From Gordius sp. MW1 (Eukaryota > Nematomorpha > Gordioida > Gordea > Gordiidae), in NCBI GenBank assembly GCA_964036665.1, contig OZ038532.1, forward strand, positions 9,992,037 through 10,056,036: 64,000 nt of DNA, read 5' to 3'. Shown here piece after piece: positions 45,301 to 56,555 of the stretch (positions are counted from its first letter, which is position 1; each line of letters opens with the position of its first letter). Below the pieces are notes generated by a model. The model saw nothing but the letters and a program-made list of their open reading frames with translations. It ran no database searches and had not been told where the DNA came from. Made by a program: the position numbers and the translations under genes.

Positions 45301-48300
45301 TTAATTGCTATGCACCATTGATGAGCATGGAACGCGTTTTTATAATGAAGCTAAGTTTTGTTGAAAAGGGGATAGAGAAATAGCTATAACTCACCATTTT
45401 CATCATCCAAGGATGATTTGACGAGCTGTTTAATCAGCAGAATAATTTAGACGTGATTGGTGATGGACTTCTCATAAATTTCTTATTAAGAATTAGTATA
45501 AATTTCTTCAACTAATTTGTAGCGCATAGAGAAACCTTAACTTAAACCGGCGATTCGTTACTCGTTTTGGGACACGAACTCTAATATAACTTCGTAGTAT
45601 ATTTATTAGGCTCAAGGTGATTTGTTAGTTGAAGTAACTAAAACTAAGTGAATAATTACGTTTTTATTAAACCGTTTAGAGGGGGAAATTATTGATATGA
45701 ATTGTATCGGGCTTATGATAGGAGTCAAATAGAAGCGACCCTCCTAGTGATTTTGTACACCGTGCAACTTTTTACGGTCATCGAAACGAACGTAAGTTCG
45801 CACAACGCGACCCTGTTTAAGCAAAAGCTCTACGATATTTTGAAACTCGATGCCCGAGCCCTCCGAGGCCAAACCTTACTTCACCTAGCAACGGACGCTG
45901 ACACCAAGGTGGATGAATTCTTTCACATGGACGAATTGTGCAAAAACCCCGACCCGGACACTGTGGACCTTTTGATACAATGCGGTAATTTTAGGGAGCT
46001 CGTCTCTTAATAATATCGCATTTTGCTGCGCAGTATAACATAGCCATGGTGCCTTAACTTTGAATTCACGGTAGATTTGCATTTCAGACGCGTAACGTAA
46101 CGGCGATTTTGTGAGATGCGAATGTTTTCTTCCTAAGCTTAAACGTTGTATGTTTTTAAATTTTTAGGTATCGGCAAAGATTGGTTTTAGTCTCAAGAGT
46201 TGGAATAAATGAAAAAAAAACGTTTTTAACGATCAAAAAACGGTAGATTAATAATTAAAATCGAGTTTGACCCATGAAATTAAATTGGATATTCAGACAA
46301 AGATAAGTTCGCGCGATTTGAATCTGAATCCGATATTAAGACAAACCCTTATAGAGAGAGGTTCTTTTTAAATTAGCCTCCTGCCTAGAGAAATGCAAAG
46401 TCACTTTTTTCGACCCAAACCTCGAAACGTCGGGTCAAGGGTCGGGTCACTAGTCCTGCCTCGTCGAATGCTACTTGGTCCGAGAATTAGTATTGCTAAA
46501 ATAAGATTTAAACACTGCATTCCTAATCTTATTAATTGCTATGCAATTTATGGGCTCGTTTTTGGTTGTCCGTCCGTTGTCCGTTACCCTCCCTATCCAT
46601 TTGCATTGGGTATATTAGGTTATCGATTTTTTAAATTAATGCATGAGAAAGAGGTGCCCCACCCCTCATCTCTATCTCCCTCGCTGTGTTATTTTTTAAA
46701 TTAATGCATAAGAGGTGCCCCACCCCTCATCTCTATCTCCCTCGGGTTGTTATATATAAGATTTGTTAAATTATCTATTATATAATAAACATAAATAAAA
46801 GTTGTTTACTTTTAATTGCTATGCAATTTAACTAGTTATATAATAAACATAAATAAAAGTTGTTTACTTTTAATTGCTATGCAATTTAACTAGTTTTTTA
46901 GTTAGAATCCAGGAGTTTTTTTTGACTCTTATGATTGTTCTTGTTACTAACATTGATAATAAGAATTTTTGGCCGTCCGCTGGCTCCTGACCGATGGAAA
47001 AAATGACCATTGGCCAAAATGTGAATCGAAATTATTTTCGTTTTTTTTGACTATTATGATTGTTCCTGTTCCTACCATTGCTAATATGACTTTTTGGCCG
47101 TCCGCTGGCTGCTGACCAATGTTATATAATAAACATAAATAAAAGTTGTTTACTTTTAATTGCTATGCAATTTAACTAGTTTTTGCACTTCTGTTCAAAA
47201 TCTAATATGATCAAAATGTAATACAGGCAAGAATTGCTTATGCGCATGCGCAGTTATAACCCTCCGCCTTTGGTAAGTTTTCTAATATTATTATCGTTTA
47301 TTTTGTAAATTTGATGTAATATAGGCTAAATGTAATATAGGCAAGGGTTAGGGTTAGATTTAGTGATTTATTTGATAATATGTATTACTTATTACATTTT
47401 GCCTATATTAGATTTTGAACCAGATTCAGTTTTTGGGTTAGAATCCCGGAGTTTTTTTTTGACTCTTATGATAGTTCTTGTTACTATCATTGATAATAAG
47501 AATTTTTGGCCGTCCGCTGGCTCCTGACCGATGAAAAAAATGACCATTGGCCAAAATGTGATTCGAAAATTTTTTTTTCGTTTTTTTTTACTCTTATGAA
47601 TTTATTTCCACTTTTACCGTGTGCTGGCTGCTGACCAATGGAAAAAAATGACCATTGGCCAAAGTGAGCATCAAAATTTTTTTTTCCGTTTTTTTGGCTA
47701 TCATTGACTTATAGAGTATCTGTTGGTACTAACCAATAGAGAAAAAATGACCATTGGCCAAATTTTTGATTTTTTTAATTACAAATTGTTCAAATTCAAC
47801 AAAAGGTTCTCCCAACAATTCTGCAAATTCTTAACATTGTGATGTTTTATAATATAATGTTTGTTAGACCCATAATCACTAAAGGCCATAAAAACGAATG
47901 TAATACGCAACTAGATGCAAACATTAAATCTAACCCTAACCCTTGTCTATATTACATTTTGCCTATAAATGGAAAATTTGTATAAATAATTAATTAATCA
48001 TCAGGCATTTAATACCCCCCCCCTACAGGCATTCTCGCCCCTTCCCACCTTTCTCGCCCATAAATTGCATAGCAAATATGATACACAGATGAGTCGTCCC
48101 CCCTTCCCTTCCCCTCTTCCCTTCCCTTCTCCCCCTTCCCACGAGGGCCGAAGGCCCGAGTTTATATATTTATTATCAACATTACATATTAAGCCTACAG
48201 CAATTTGATTGTAAAATAAGTTTTGAAATGAAATTGATCTTACTAAACTAGGTGAAAAACTAACGGGCAAATGATATTACAAACTATAAACTAGTATTTC

Positions 48301-51300
48301 TGTTTTTAAGAAGAATTTTAAGCATATTTTTTAACGAAATTACAATAACTATTGTTTTCCGATCTGTTCAATTTGAAATGATATTTTTCGTCATATTCGA
48401 GTTAAATTCATATTTAACTAACAGCTCTTACCCGCCTCGTTAAATTGTTGTTTTTTTTGTGTAAAAAACCCATTGTATCCACTGACGTTCGAATAAAAGC
48501 GCTTCTAAATTAATCCGAGAGTTCTATTAGGTTACAATGGTAAATTTATCCTCCCGAACGATATAAGCGATATAATTACTCTTTTTTCCAGCCATAGGCG
48601 TCGCCAGAGGGGGTATCAGGGAGGAGCGGCTGCCCCCTCAAAATCTATAAATTCTTTAGAATTTATATATAATCATGGCTAAAATTTCAAAAAAATTATC
48701 ATTTACCCCCCTCCCTGAATTATTATTGCCCCCCTCCCTGATTCAAATCCTGGCTACGCCGATGTTTGAAGCGTCCCCCTCTCTTTTGCTTCAACTTTAA
48801 TATTCGCCTCGGGTGAAAAATGTCAAAAAATAAGCTCGACGTGAGATTTGTTTTATATTATTCAGGACTTCTTCTATCTGCTCCAAACTCGCTTCACATT
48901 AGTGTTGCAAAAACGGGTGGGTTTTGTTTGGTCGATCTTTGGTTTGGTCGGCTAAACATAAACAGACTAAAGGTTTCTTGGTTTGTTTTTCTTAGTCATG
49001 ATCTCTAGGCTTAGTCAGAACTTGAAAAACAGATCAGCCAGAGCCGACCGTTAGTCCTAGTTAAACCAAAAGGTCGACCGAACAAAACGCAGCCGTTTTT
49101 GCAACACTACTTCACCACACTTTTTATCACCGTTTACTCGGGTCAACATTTTAATATTTTACAATTTGATTATCATCTCTCTCTCTAACTACTGTCTATG
49201 CTAGATGAACGTGACTTAAAAATAAATTTTGAATTACCTCTCAAACGGAGCTTAGCTAAGTGTCGCTCGGGTCTGCCACCAAGAATGAGGTCTATACCAA
49301 ATGAAATCAATTTGACTTTCCGTGGTAACTTGAAAACCGAAACAATTGCCCTGAGTCCATATTCATGAGCGTGGCCAGCATTGGATTAGAGGGGGGGGCA
49401 ATAATGATTTCGGGAGGGGCAAAATGTTTATTTTTTGAAATACTAGCCATAATTTTAATTAATTTCAGCAAATTTTTGAATTTAGAGGGGGGCAGCCGCC
49501 CCTCCTTGCCCCCTCCCTGGCTACCCCCATGGCCATGTTATTTGCTTCTTTTTTCCACAAATTAAGACCTAAGTTTTTATAAATATCAAAGAAATCATAA
49601 GAATTTTAGTCATTCTGAAACCTATGATTTAGTTACCCTTATTAGCAATTGGAAGCGAACACATTTTATTTATTGGTTTTTATGCGTTCGATTGCTTTTG
49701 CATAATGTTGGCAAGGTACACCATGTGTACACTCATTAATTTTAACTAGAACCACACTCTTCCTAATCTCGTAGTTTCTTTTAGGTAGAAGGTCGGGTTA
49801 TTATTACATGGCTTCTCGAAATACGTGAATTGTTAGTGAGTGTACAAAGAGTGAGAATTTTTAAATTTATTAGAGGTTGAAAAATGCTGAAAGTTGGAAT
49901 GTCATATAAAAATAACATGATTATCTATCAAAAATGATTAACATATATGCCCTTTTTTGACATACAAATAATGACTTAATTTGAAAAACGCCTTGAATTC
50001 CAATAATTTCTCTTAAAAATTTGAAATTTTTCAATATTATGCAATAAACAGGAGTGTTGAATAACACTATATCATTTTGTCCACGTTAATAAAATTACAA
50101 TTGTATTTTGAAGGCGGAGAGGTGGGGAGTTTAATAAAATAAAAACAAATTTTGCCAATACCAAAAGCAAAACCCGTTTGAAAAATAGCCTTCCTACATG
50201 AACCAAAGATATATGAAATCTTTTTGAAAAGCACTATTGGGCCGTTTTTAATCTCCGCGAATGATCCCTTGACCGGTAGGTCGCTAGCTTGTATTTAAAA
50301 TTTTTTCGTTTTTTCATATCATTAAATTTTACATTTTATTAGCAAATTTTAATCTCTTTTTAAAACAATTGTCAGATTACAATAAGGCAAATGCCATTTA
50401 TTTGTCTCATATGACGCAAGATCACTTTTAAATTTGAATTTATTTTGCTTAGAATTTCTAATTAGATTGTGATCTTAAAACAACAACTGTTGGCGTATGG
50501 CGCAGATAATCCCTTAGTAATGGTTTTTTTCCTTAGCCAAAGTTTGTTTTTTATCGATATTTCTCGATGAACGCATCGGCAAGTTATTGTTTTAGATTTT
50601 ATGAATTTAGTCAAGTTTGAGAGTGTGATTAAATTTATTTATCCCTATCTCGATACTTGATACGGCATATGATGAAATAAATAGCGCTCTGTGGTTGCAT
50701 TTGCAATTTTGCTAATATTTTTGTCTTGTACTTGTAGCTTCAATTTTTTTAAAGATGAGTTTATTCGATAAAAATTTGGAAATTTGACGATAATATAAAA
50801 TATGTGCATAAAACCTATAATCCTACTCAAGATGAGTTTTAATTTAGAAGTTGAATCTGACCCATCGCTAAGTTATTTCGTCATGGTTGATTTCAAGTTA
50901 CCCTTATGGCATGGTATATTAAACGATATTTAAGGATGAACAGTTCTTTAATTTTGTCCTTTTATGCTCATAACATTACAATAAAACGTTGTTTCAAAGT
51001 CGAATAAAACACATTTTTTTAATTACGCCCCACCTCTTTGAGAAATTTGATATTAAAGAGTTGTTTTCGAAAAATGCCTTAAGTATCTTACAAAACCATC
51101 TACTTTTTAGCAACCTAAAAATTACGTTTCAAACGTTCCTACATTCTATGTATATGCATGCATGAGCGTAGCCAGCATTGGATTTAGAGGGGGGTAATAA
51201 TGATTTATGGAGGGGCAAAATAATAATTTTTGTGAAAATTTACCCATAATTTTATTAATTTTTGGATTTAGAGGGGGGGCAGGCGCCCCTCCTTGTCTCC

Positions 51301-52672
51301 CCCTGGCTACGCCCATGTATTAAATTAATTTATGAACAAGCGGCCCATGTTGGCTATTGACGAATCTGATGAATAATTTTTTATTTATAATATTATTTTA
51401 TGCTCGTTTATTGTATATTTCTCGTATCAATTTTACCTAATAAAAGCATTTTAACATTAAAAAAAATTATTTCTGCTATGCTAAGATAAGTTAATTTCAT
51501 GATTAAAGGTGCCGACGTAGACGCAACCGATCACTTAGGCAATACGGCCCTTCATTTGGCCGTGGTAGATTTATGGTCATACAATTTTCCTTCCTCGCTC
51601 CGCATAGTTCTTGCCCTGGTTAAAGCCGATGCCCATTTGGACTATTTCAACCACGACGGGTTTAGCTTGCTTGAAGACCACGAATATCCGTACCAAACTA
51701 GCCCCGAACCAAACGTTATCAATAACCGGCCCAGAGATTTAAGCGCTGATTTATCACGAGAAGAATCAGCTAGTGGTACTGAAGGTAGGCATCAGATTTA
51801 ACTAAAGATTTCTCAGTTTTTATTACAAATGAGTGATTTTTAAATTTTTGTTCAGTTTACACATAAACAAAAATTCATCAATTGGAGGCCTGAATTACAA
51901 AAAAAACGACTTAATTATGTATCTTATAAAAGCCTTCCACGCCCAAATAAATGTTCAAGCCTTAAATTTTGGAGGTATTAACAACCATAAACAATCGATT
52001 TAAGCTCGTGACTAAAGCAAAATTATGACAAAATAAAAACGTCGGCCTAATTAAATACCCCATAAATTTTGGTAGGTCAATTGATGAATTTGGGCTTTTG
52101 TTCATTTCAAAATAGCAATTAAACACTTAAAAGTATGTTAGGCTTACTTTAATTTTACTTTTGTAGTTCTTTTATTGAATGCTGCTGTTCCCGGTCGAAG
52201 TGTTTATGTTTGGATGTAATTTCGATTGACACCTATTAGTAATACAATCAGTTTTATCTATGAAAAACTATCATAATTTTTGGTAGAATAATCGAAGAAA
52301 AGATCACCTAAATAAATATGTTCTTTCGTTTTAGTGAACGACTTTACAACGGACGAATCCGAATCATACCCAGAAGACGATGCGGACTTTGAAGAAGTGA
52401 CTCAGCTTCAGATCGACGACTACCTTCGGGACGTGCATAGGGAAATGCGAGATTTAATTTGCGAAGAAGCTAATTACACCCAATTCCCACCGCTATTTAC
52501 CCAAGTGGAAGTCACTTTAAAATGCCTAGCGGCGCGGACCGTGAGAAAACTGGCCTTTCCTTACACCTCCAATCCCATGTCTATCGAGCAGGGTGCTTTT
52601 TTGGTCCCAGAAACGCTGAGAATCTTTTTAGATAGGCACGGCCCTAAGCTTAAACCGACGACTAAAAGCTAG
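42337..52672 (+). CDS. FEM1-like ankyrin protein, CUL2 ubiquitin-ligase substrate receptor, 5 exons
   Basis: Exons 42337-43986, 44551-44696, 45722-45984, 51509-51784 and 52335-52672 (TAG) join in phase (0, 2, 1, 1) to 890 codons. All introns are GT-AG (564, 1025, 5524 and 550 nt). Ankyrin repeats: 101-123 (LSVAVVNGHYNVINMLIT), 161-186 (LWLATALGNIKIVKALLEFG), 208-232 (CLMIACYKTHESIVEELLI), 241-263 (TPFHYAAEKGNLKILKLLI) and 347-368 (GSTPLRLTAESLNDDCVNYL). The helical FEM1 middle domain follows (EAYELLAAGYMHD, about 398-410; ERIYGPYH, 493-500; IFSQM at the exon 1-2 junction). C-terminal repeats include GQTLLHLATDADTKVDEFF (exon 3) and LGNTALHLAVVDLW (exon 4). The VHL-box is intact: BC-box TLKCLAARTV (839-848) and Cul2-box VPETLRIFL (869-877). 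FEM1 proteins recruit C-degron substrates to CUL2-Elongin B/C. It is longer than human FEM1 (617-669 aa): one canonical ankyrin repeat looks lost and ~80 residues (264-342) are inserted between repeats. Which paralogue (A/B/C) is not decidable. Confidence 0.94.
44108..44270 (-). mobile_element. GGCGTAGCC-family MITE in FEM1 intron 1
   Basis: Starts CATGGGCGTAGCCAAGG and ends ATGCTGGCTACGCTCATG. Perfect 8-base duplication TTAATAAT at 44100-44107 and 44271-44278. Opposite orientation to the 20768 copy. It makes up nearly a third of the 564-nt intron. Confidence 0.95.
44708..44862 (-). mobile_element. GGCGTAGCC-family MITE in FEM1 intron 2, degenerate
   Basis: Starts AGCCTAGCCAGGGGGAGG, with GGCGGCCACCCCCCTCC and ATCATTTTGCCCC blocks, and ends CAGACTACGCCCTTGG. 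It begins only about 10 bases after the exon 2 donor. No target duplication could be fixed. Confidence 0.7.
44907..45058 (+). mobile_element. GGCGTAGCC-family MITE in FEM1 intron 2
   Basis: Starts CATGGGGGTAGTCAGG and ends CCCTTGGCTACGCCCATG. Perfect octamer duplication ACCGTGCC at 44899-44906 and 45059-45066. Long G and C runs (44933-44941, 45033-45043) are typical of the family. Confidence 0.93.
46629..46748. repeat. Tandem duplication of a ~58-bp unit in FEM1 intron 3
   Basis: Two successive units with TTTTTTAAATTAATGCAT, GAGGTGCCCCACCCCTCATC and TCTATCTCCCTCG. Adjacent to the TATGCAATTTA repeats that follow. Confidence 0.75.
46778..46893. repeat. Two tandem 58-bp units; third copy at 47122-47179
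   Basis: Each unit contains TTATATAATAAACATAAATA, GTTGTTTACTTTTAATTGC and TATGCAATTTAACTAG. Units 46778-46835 and 46836-46893 are head to tail; a third, nearly identical one is at 47122-47179. Interspersed with the motif ATGACCATTGGCCAAA (about 47003, 47553, 47648, 47747) and the phrase GGCCGTCCGCTGGCT (three times). The whole 46600-47800 block is a patchwork of one repeat family. Confidence 0.85.
47974..48172 (-). repeat. R5 repeat end, inverted copy at 62268-62490
   Basis: Includes ATTAATTAATCATCAGGCAT, CTCGCCCCTTCCCACC, TAAATTGCATAGCAAATATG and GAGGGCCGAAGGCCCGAG, with CCCTTCCCCT runs between. The reverse complement, in the same order, occurs at 62268-62490. Confidence 0.85.
48594..48762 (-). 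mobile_element. GGCGTAGCC-family MITE in FEM1 intron 3
   Basis: Starts ATAGGCGTCGCCAGAGGGGG and ends AATCCTGGCTACGCCGATG, with the core TATAATCATGGCTAAAATTT. Target duplication not recognisable. Confidence 0.8.
48900..49109. mobile_element. 210-bp hAT-like MITE with TAGTGTTGC ends
   Basis: Left TAGTGTTGCAAAAACGG and right CCGTTTTTGCAACACTA form a perfect 17-base inverted repeat. Flanking octamers CTTCACAT (48892-48899) and CTTCACCA (49110-49117) share the first six bases. The interior carries GGTCGATC/GGTCGGC-type short repeats. Non-coding. Confidence 0.88.
49367..49532 (+). mobile_element. GGCGTAGCC-family MITE in FEM1 intron 3
   Basis: Starts CATGAGCGTGGCCAGCATTG and ends CCCTGGCTACCCCCATG. 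Flanking octamers agree at six of eight positions (TCCATATT, GCCATGTT). Confidence 0.85.
51162..51317 (+). mobile_element. GGCGTAGCC-family MITE in FEM1 intron 3
   Basis: Starts CATGAGCGTAGCCAGCATTG and ends CCCTGGCTACGCCCATG, about 190 bases upstream of the exon 4 acceptor. Internal blocks GGGTAATAATGATTTA and CCCATAATTTTATTAAT match the family. No clear target duplication. Confidence 0.82.
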
Positions 52673-54569
52673 AGCCTTTTGTGATAACGATGGTTTATAC
52701 GAATAATTTAATTTCCTTTCTCTTCTTTTGAAAAATGTTTTGACGCCAGTGAAAATATTTCGAGTTACACATTCAACAACCTAAAACGGTCTAAAGCCTA
52801 TAGATGCGTCTATGCACTAATCCTTATTCCCTTATAGGCACAGTCCCAAATTTTGCCTGTTGTCTTTTGGCTTGGTTACAATCCTTTATTTAGTATGACC
52901 AACTTAACGTTACAGAATTTGGTGCTTTAGTATAAATATGAATTTTGTTTTCTTTCTTTAATCAGGTGCCACTGCAATTTAAGCTTTGTTTTCAGCTCAT
53001 TTATGGACTAACTCCTATTTATATGTTATTTTGATCTCTAAAATTGTAGGACTCTGACTCGCGTCAGCGATTTAGGGTGTTTTGACAAACTTGTTTAAAT
53101 ACGAGCTTCCATCTTTGCATAATCAATCATAATATATTATTAATCATTTATACAGTAACGCTTTTATGTACTTCTCTCTTTCATTGTTAATCGTGCAATA
53201 TATACTATAATAACATGCAATTTATAATTTGAAATGTTTGTCAAATGAAATCCTAAATAAATTGTGTTGAATTACACAGCCAAGTAACTTCACCCAATCA
53301 AAACGACATTACATTTAAATGTGTTTAAATAGGCACCGATATAAAAAGGAATATTTCAACACAGATCAATATTCACTTTGTGATTTAATCCCGAAATCAG
53401 AGAGAGGGAGGGTGAGAGGCGTAGTAGTAGTAATAGCTCGTATTACGCCACTACTCTTACACACAACACACATCATCAATCACTCACATGCACTAAGGGT
53501 ATAGTGTTATATAAGCATATGACCCAATCATATAGAGAGGGGGGGAGGATCAAAGACTGCCGCGATTTCGCATTGGGACTAATTGCATTTTTGATATATA
53601 TGAAAAAGTAATAAAAATAAGGGGAAAAATCATTTCTTAATGTTTTATCCTAAGTTGGCTCTACCACTTAGAGGTTTAAATTTTTTAGCTCTTTCGCCCT
53701 ATGAAGCGTCAAAAACGGTCATTTTCGCAACTTTTGCATAAATATATAATATTTACTAAACTTAGGAATTTTTTATCAGATATGTTCCATACATATTGAT
53801 TTACACTATATACCTCAATGTAAATCATGCAAATTAAAATACATAATAATTTAATAAAATCTAATGATCAATAATTAGCAAGTTTTTAAAAATATTTTGC
53901 ATTTTTTTAAAAAAAACTAAGCATATCAAAATAAAAACTTAGCAATTTAATAAGAAAAACTTAGCATTTGGATTAAAAAAGATAGCATAAAATGCTTAAC
54001 ATTTTATAAAAGACTTAGCACAAATTAAAATACTTAGCAATTTGTTATTATTTACTTAGCAGTTAAATAACACCCTTTTAAATATACCTAAATCAATATT
54101 TTGGGTTGACACATCCTCCTCATCAGACGATTCACTTAAATTTGAATCTTCACTATCATTAGGTGTGGTACCACAATTCATAATTCTAAAAATATAAAAC
54201 TCAAATAAAATACTTTGTGTGCATAATGTGTCTTTTAAGCAACATATGATTATTACTAGATATAATTATATAATATTATATATAATTATATCATAAATAT
54301 TAATTTTTACCGTTTATTTATCGAATTTAAATGTTTTGAAATTTGTCAAATATATTATTTATCCTTTTACGATGTGTAGAAAATTGAGAAGAAAAATTTT
54401 ATAAAAAATAGCCATTTTGAAAAATAGGGTTTTAATAAAATGCGAAATTAAAAATATATAATAGGTCACGTGGGCCATATTAACATTCGAATCGGATATG
54501 GGTTGTGGCTTTAAATACACTCCATGCACTTGATTCAAAATTCATTTATATAATATTTATTATATAATT
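52673..54569. other. FEM1 3' flank, R2 fragment and CTTAGCA array
   Basis: No gene. A candidate poly(A) signal AATAAA is at 53256-53261, rather far from the stop. About 53765-53880 matches, in reverse orientation, the R2 interior near 21170-21270. From 53915 to 54070 the motif ACTTAGCA recurs at 20-40-base intervals, ending before AATAACACCCT, comparable with 5110-5280. Confidence 0.45.
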
Positions 54570-54870
54570 TGTGGTATGTGTATTGAGATACACAGTATGC
54601 AATACAGGGACGCGTAACACGCGTCGGGATCGAACAAGAAAGGAAAAGAACAATACCGATTCACGTGGTCTGTCATTTTACTCCACAGGCAACATAGAAC
54701 TTTAGCGTACATTACACATCGTCGGTTATCCTCTACACTTCCCCCCTTTTTACAAAGATAATGTTTTAGGTAGTTTGGGGCCTGTCGTACACGGCGCGGG
54801 TATCTAACCTCAGGCGGGGCCTTGCTATGCTCCAGAGCCATGGGAAGGGCATTGTGTTCACCGATTTTGT
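54570..54870 (-). mobile_element. Gypsy-like 3' end: pol C-terminus, polypurine tract and short LTR
   Basis: Minus strand: the end of a polyprotein-like frame (EVRYPRRVRQAPNYLKHYL, a basic/Pro motif common at gypsy pol C-termini) runs into the polypurine tract AAAAAGGGGGGAAG (54751-54738). It is followed by a 168-base segment starting TGTAGAGGATAACC (54737) and ending CATACCACA (54570). TG...CA ends and adjacent polypurine tract define an LTR. The upstream part is cut by R2 copy 2 at 54882. No matching second LTR in the window. Confidence 0.68.
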
Positions 54871-54881
54871 AGCGGCATTGT

Positions 54882-56547
54882 TATTGATGCGGAAAAACCG
54901 AGAAAAATCTCTTCTCGAAAAACCAAGACGAGACGAGGCGAGAATTTGAAAAATGGAGTCGAGATCGAGACGAGAATTTTGATGTCGAGACGAGACGATG
55001 CGAGATTTTTTCGGCGAGATCTCGACTTTTTATCGATCGTTAAATATTAGTGAATTATTATGTATACTAATTTGCAAGATTTACATTTAAAGGTATCAAG
55101 TGTAAATCAATATGTATGGAATATATTTGATATTTAAAAAATTACTAAGTGTAGTAAATATTATATTTTTGGAAAAAATTTAAAATTTGGCAATAATTTA
55201 CCTAATGGTTGACCTTTAGGGTATGTGAATAATTTTCTATTATATTTATCACATATTTGTATCCATAACATTATTAAATATTACAAAATTCTCGGCTTAG
55301 AATGGGTTCTGATGGAATAGTATATTTTATTAAAGCATATTTGAATTTCGCAAGTTACTCATCCTGCATGATGCGGCAATTATAAATTGGTGGTCAATCC
55401 GTTTCAATAAATAGGCAAGTCAAAGTAGACTCGAGATTTTTGAGCACCCGCCTAACGATTTCAAAAGTACAATAGAGTATTTAATGACACCGTAATAGAT
55501 TAAATCTAAAATTATGAATTTTCAAGAAGTTTTTATGCTTCTACCAATAGTATACCTTCCAAATATTTGAATAAGACATTATGTGAATGCATAGGTTTAT
55601 CATATGCATTACTTTTCACAATATAATCTGGGTTGGCAGGTGCATTAATTTATAATAATTTCTATAATTGTGCAATATAAAAACACAAACCTACACTGTA
55701 TTCGATAAATAATTATTTAATGGCAAAGTTAGTTAGAATTGGAAGGTAATTACTTGCTTGGAATATGAATTTGATTATTATGATTTTTGTCATAAATTCA
55801 AATACGTGTTTAATTTAAAGTTTAACCGTATGTTCTTAATCCTATAATAATGCTGCTTTTATTGTTGTTTTTACAACGTTTTAATATCTGCAACTGGTTA
55901 TTCTATTTTTATTAAAAGTCAATCGTATTTTATGGTTTATAACTCTATAATAAACATGCAATAAACACTATGGGCTATATTGATAATGTTAATACCAATG
56001 GACTTAAACGTTTGCCTTAGGTATGTTAAGGTCAACTTTAAGGTATTAGCCAGGATAAGGAGTTTCAATTTGCCCAAATATAAAGCTAAGTCAATATAGG
56101 TGAACTTTTAAATTTCTAAGTCTATTTATAGTTGACAAACACATTAAATTTGATACAAGTGTTATAATATGCTAGAACAATAAAATTTAATTTTCTATTC
56201 TTCAAATTAATTAATAGTTTTTTTAGTTTGCACTTTTCATAGAAAATGTTATCTTAATGAATAAATTTATATCTTTATATTGTCTGATATCGTCTCCCGC
56301 TAAATCTTTAAAATGTGTATAAGGTTTTTCAAAAATATTAGTTTGCCATTTGGATTTTTTAACACTTTTTAATGTTTCTAATAAAAAAAGAGATATTTTT
56401 ATTCTATTCCGTATCCATTTTTTTAAAAAAGTCGAGACGAGACGGTGATTTATCTAGATCGAGACGAGATTGAGATTTTCATAAATGCTCTCGAGACGAG
56501 ACGAGATTTTGTTTTCGAGACCGAGACGAGACGAGATCGAAACACTA
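54882..56547 (+). mobile_element. R2, hAT-like non-autonomous element, copy 2
   Basis: Starts TATTGATGCGGAAAAACCG and ends GAGATCGAAACACTA. Perfect octamers GGCATTGT at 54874-54881 and 56548-56555. Dense CGAGACGAG repeats at both ends and interior blocks in the same order as copy 1 (21064-23469), but without R3: the site reads TTATGTGAATGCATAGG near 55580. Inserted in gypsy-related sequence. Confidence 0.93.
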
Positions 56548-56555
56548 GGCATTGT

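Noticed and set aside
46393-46704. 103-codon ORF in FEM1 intron 3
   Set aside because: Translation of repeat sequence including half of a tandem duplication; no domain, and it lies between confirmed FEM1 exons.
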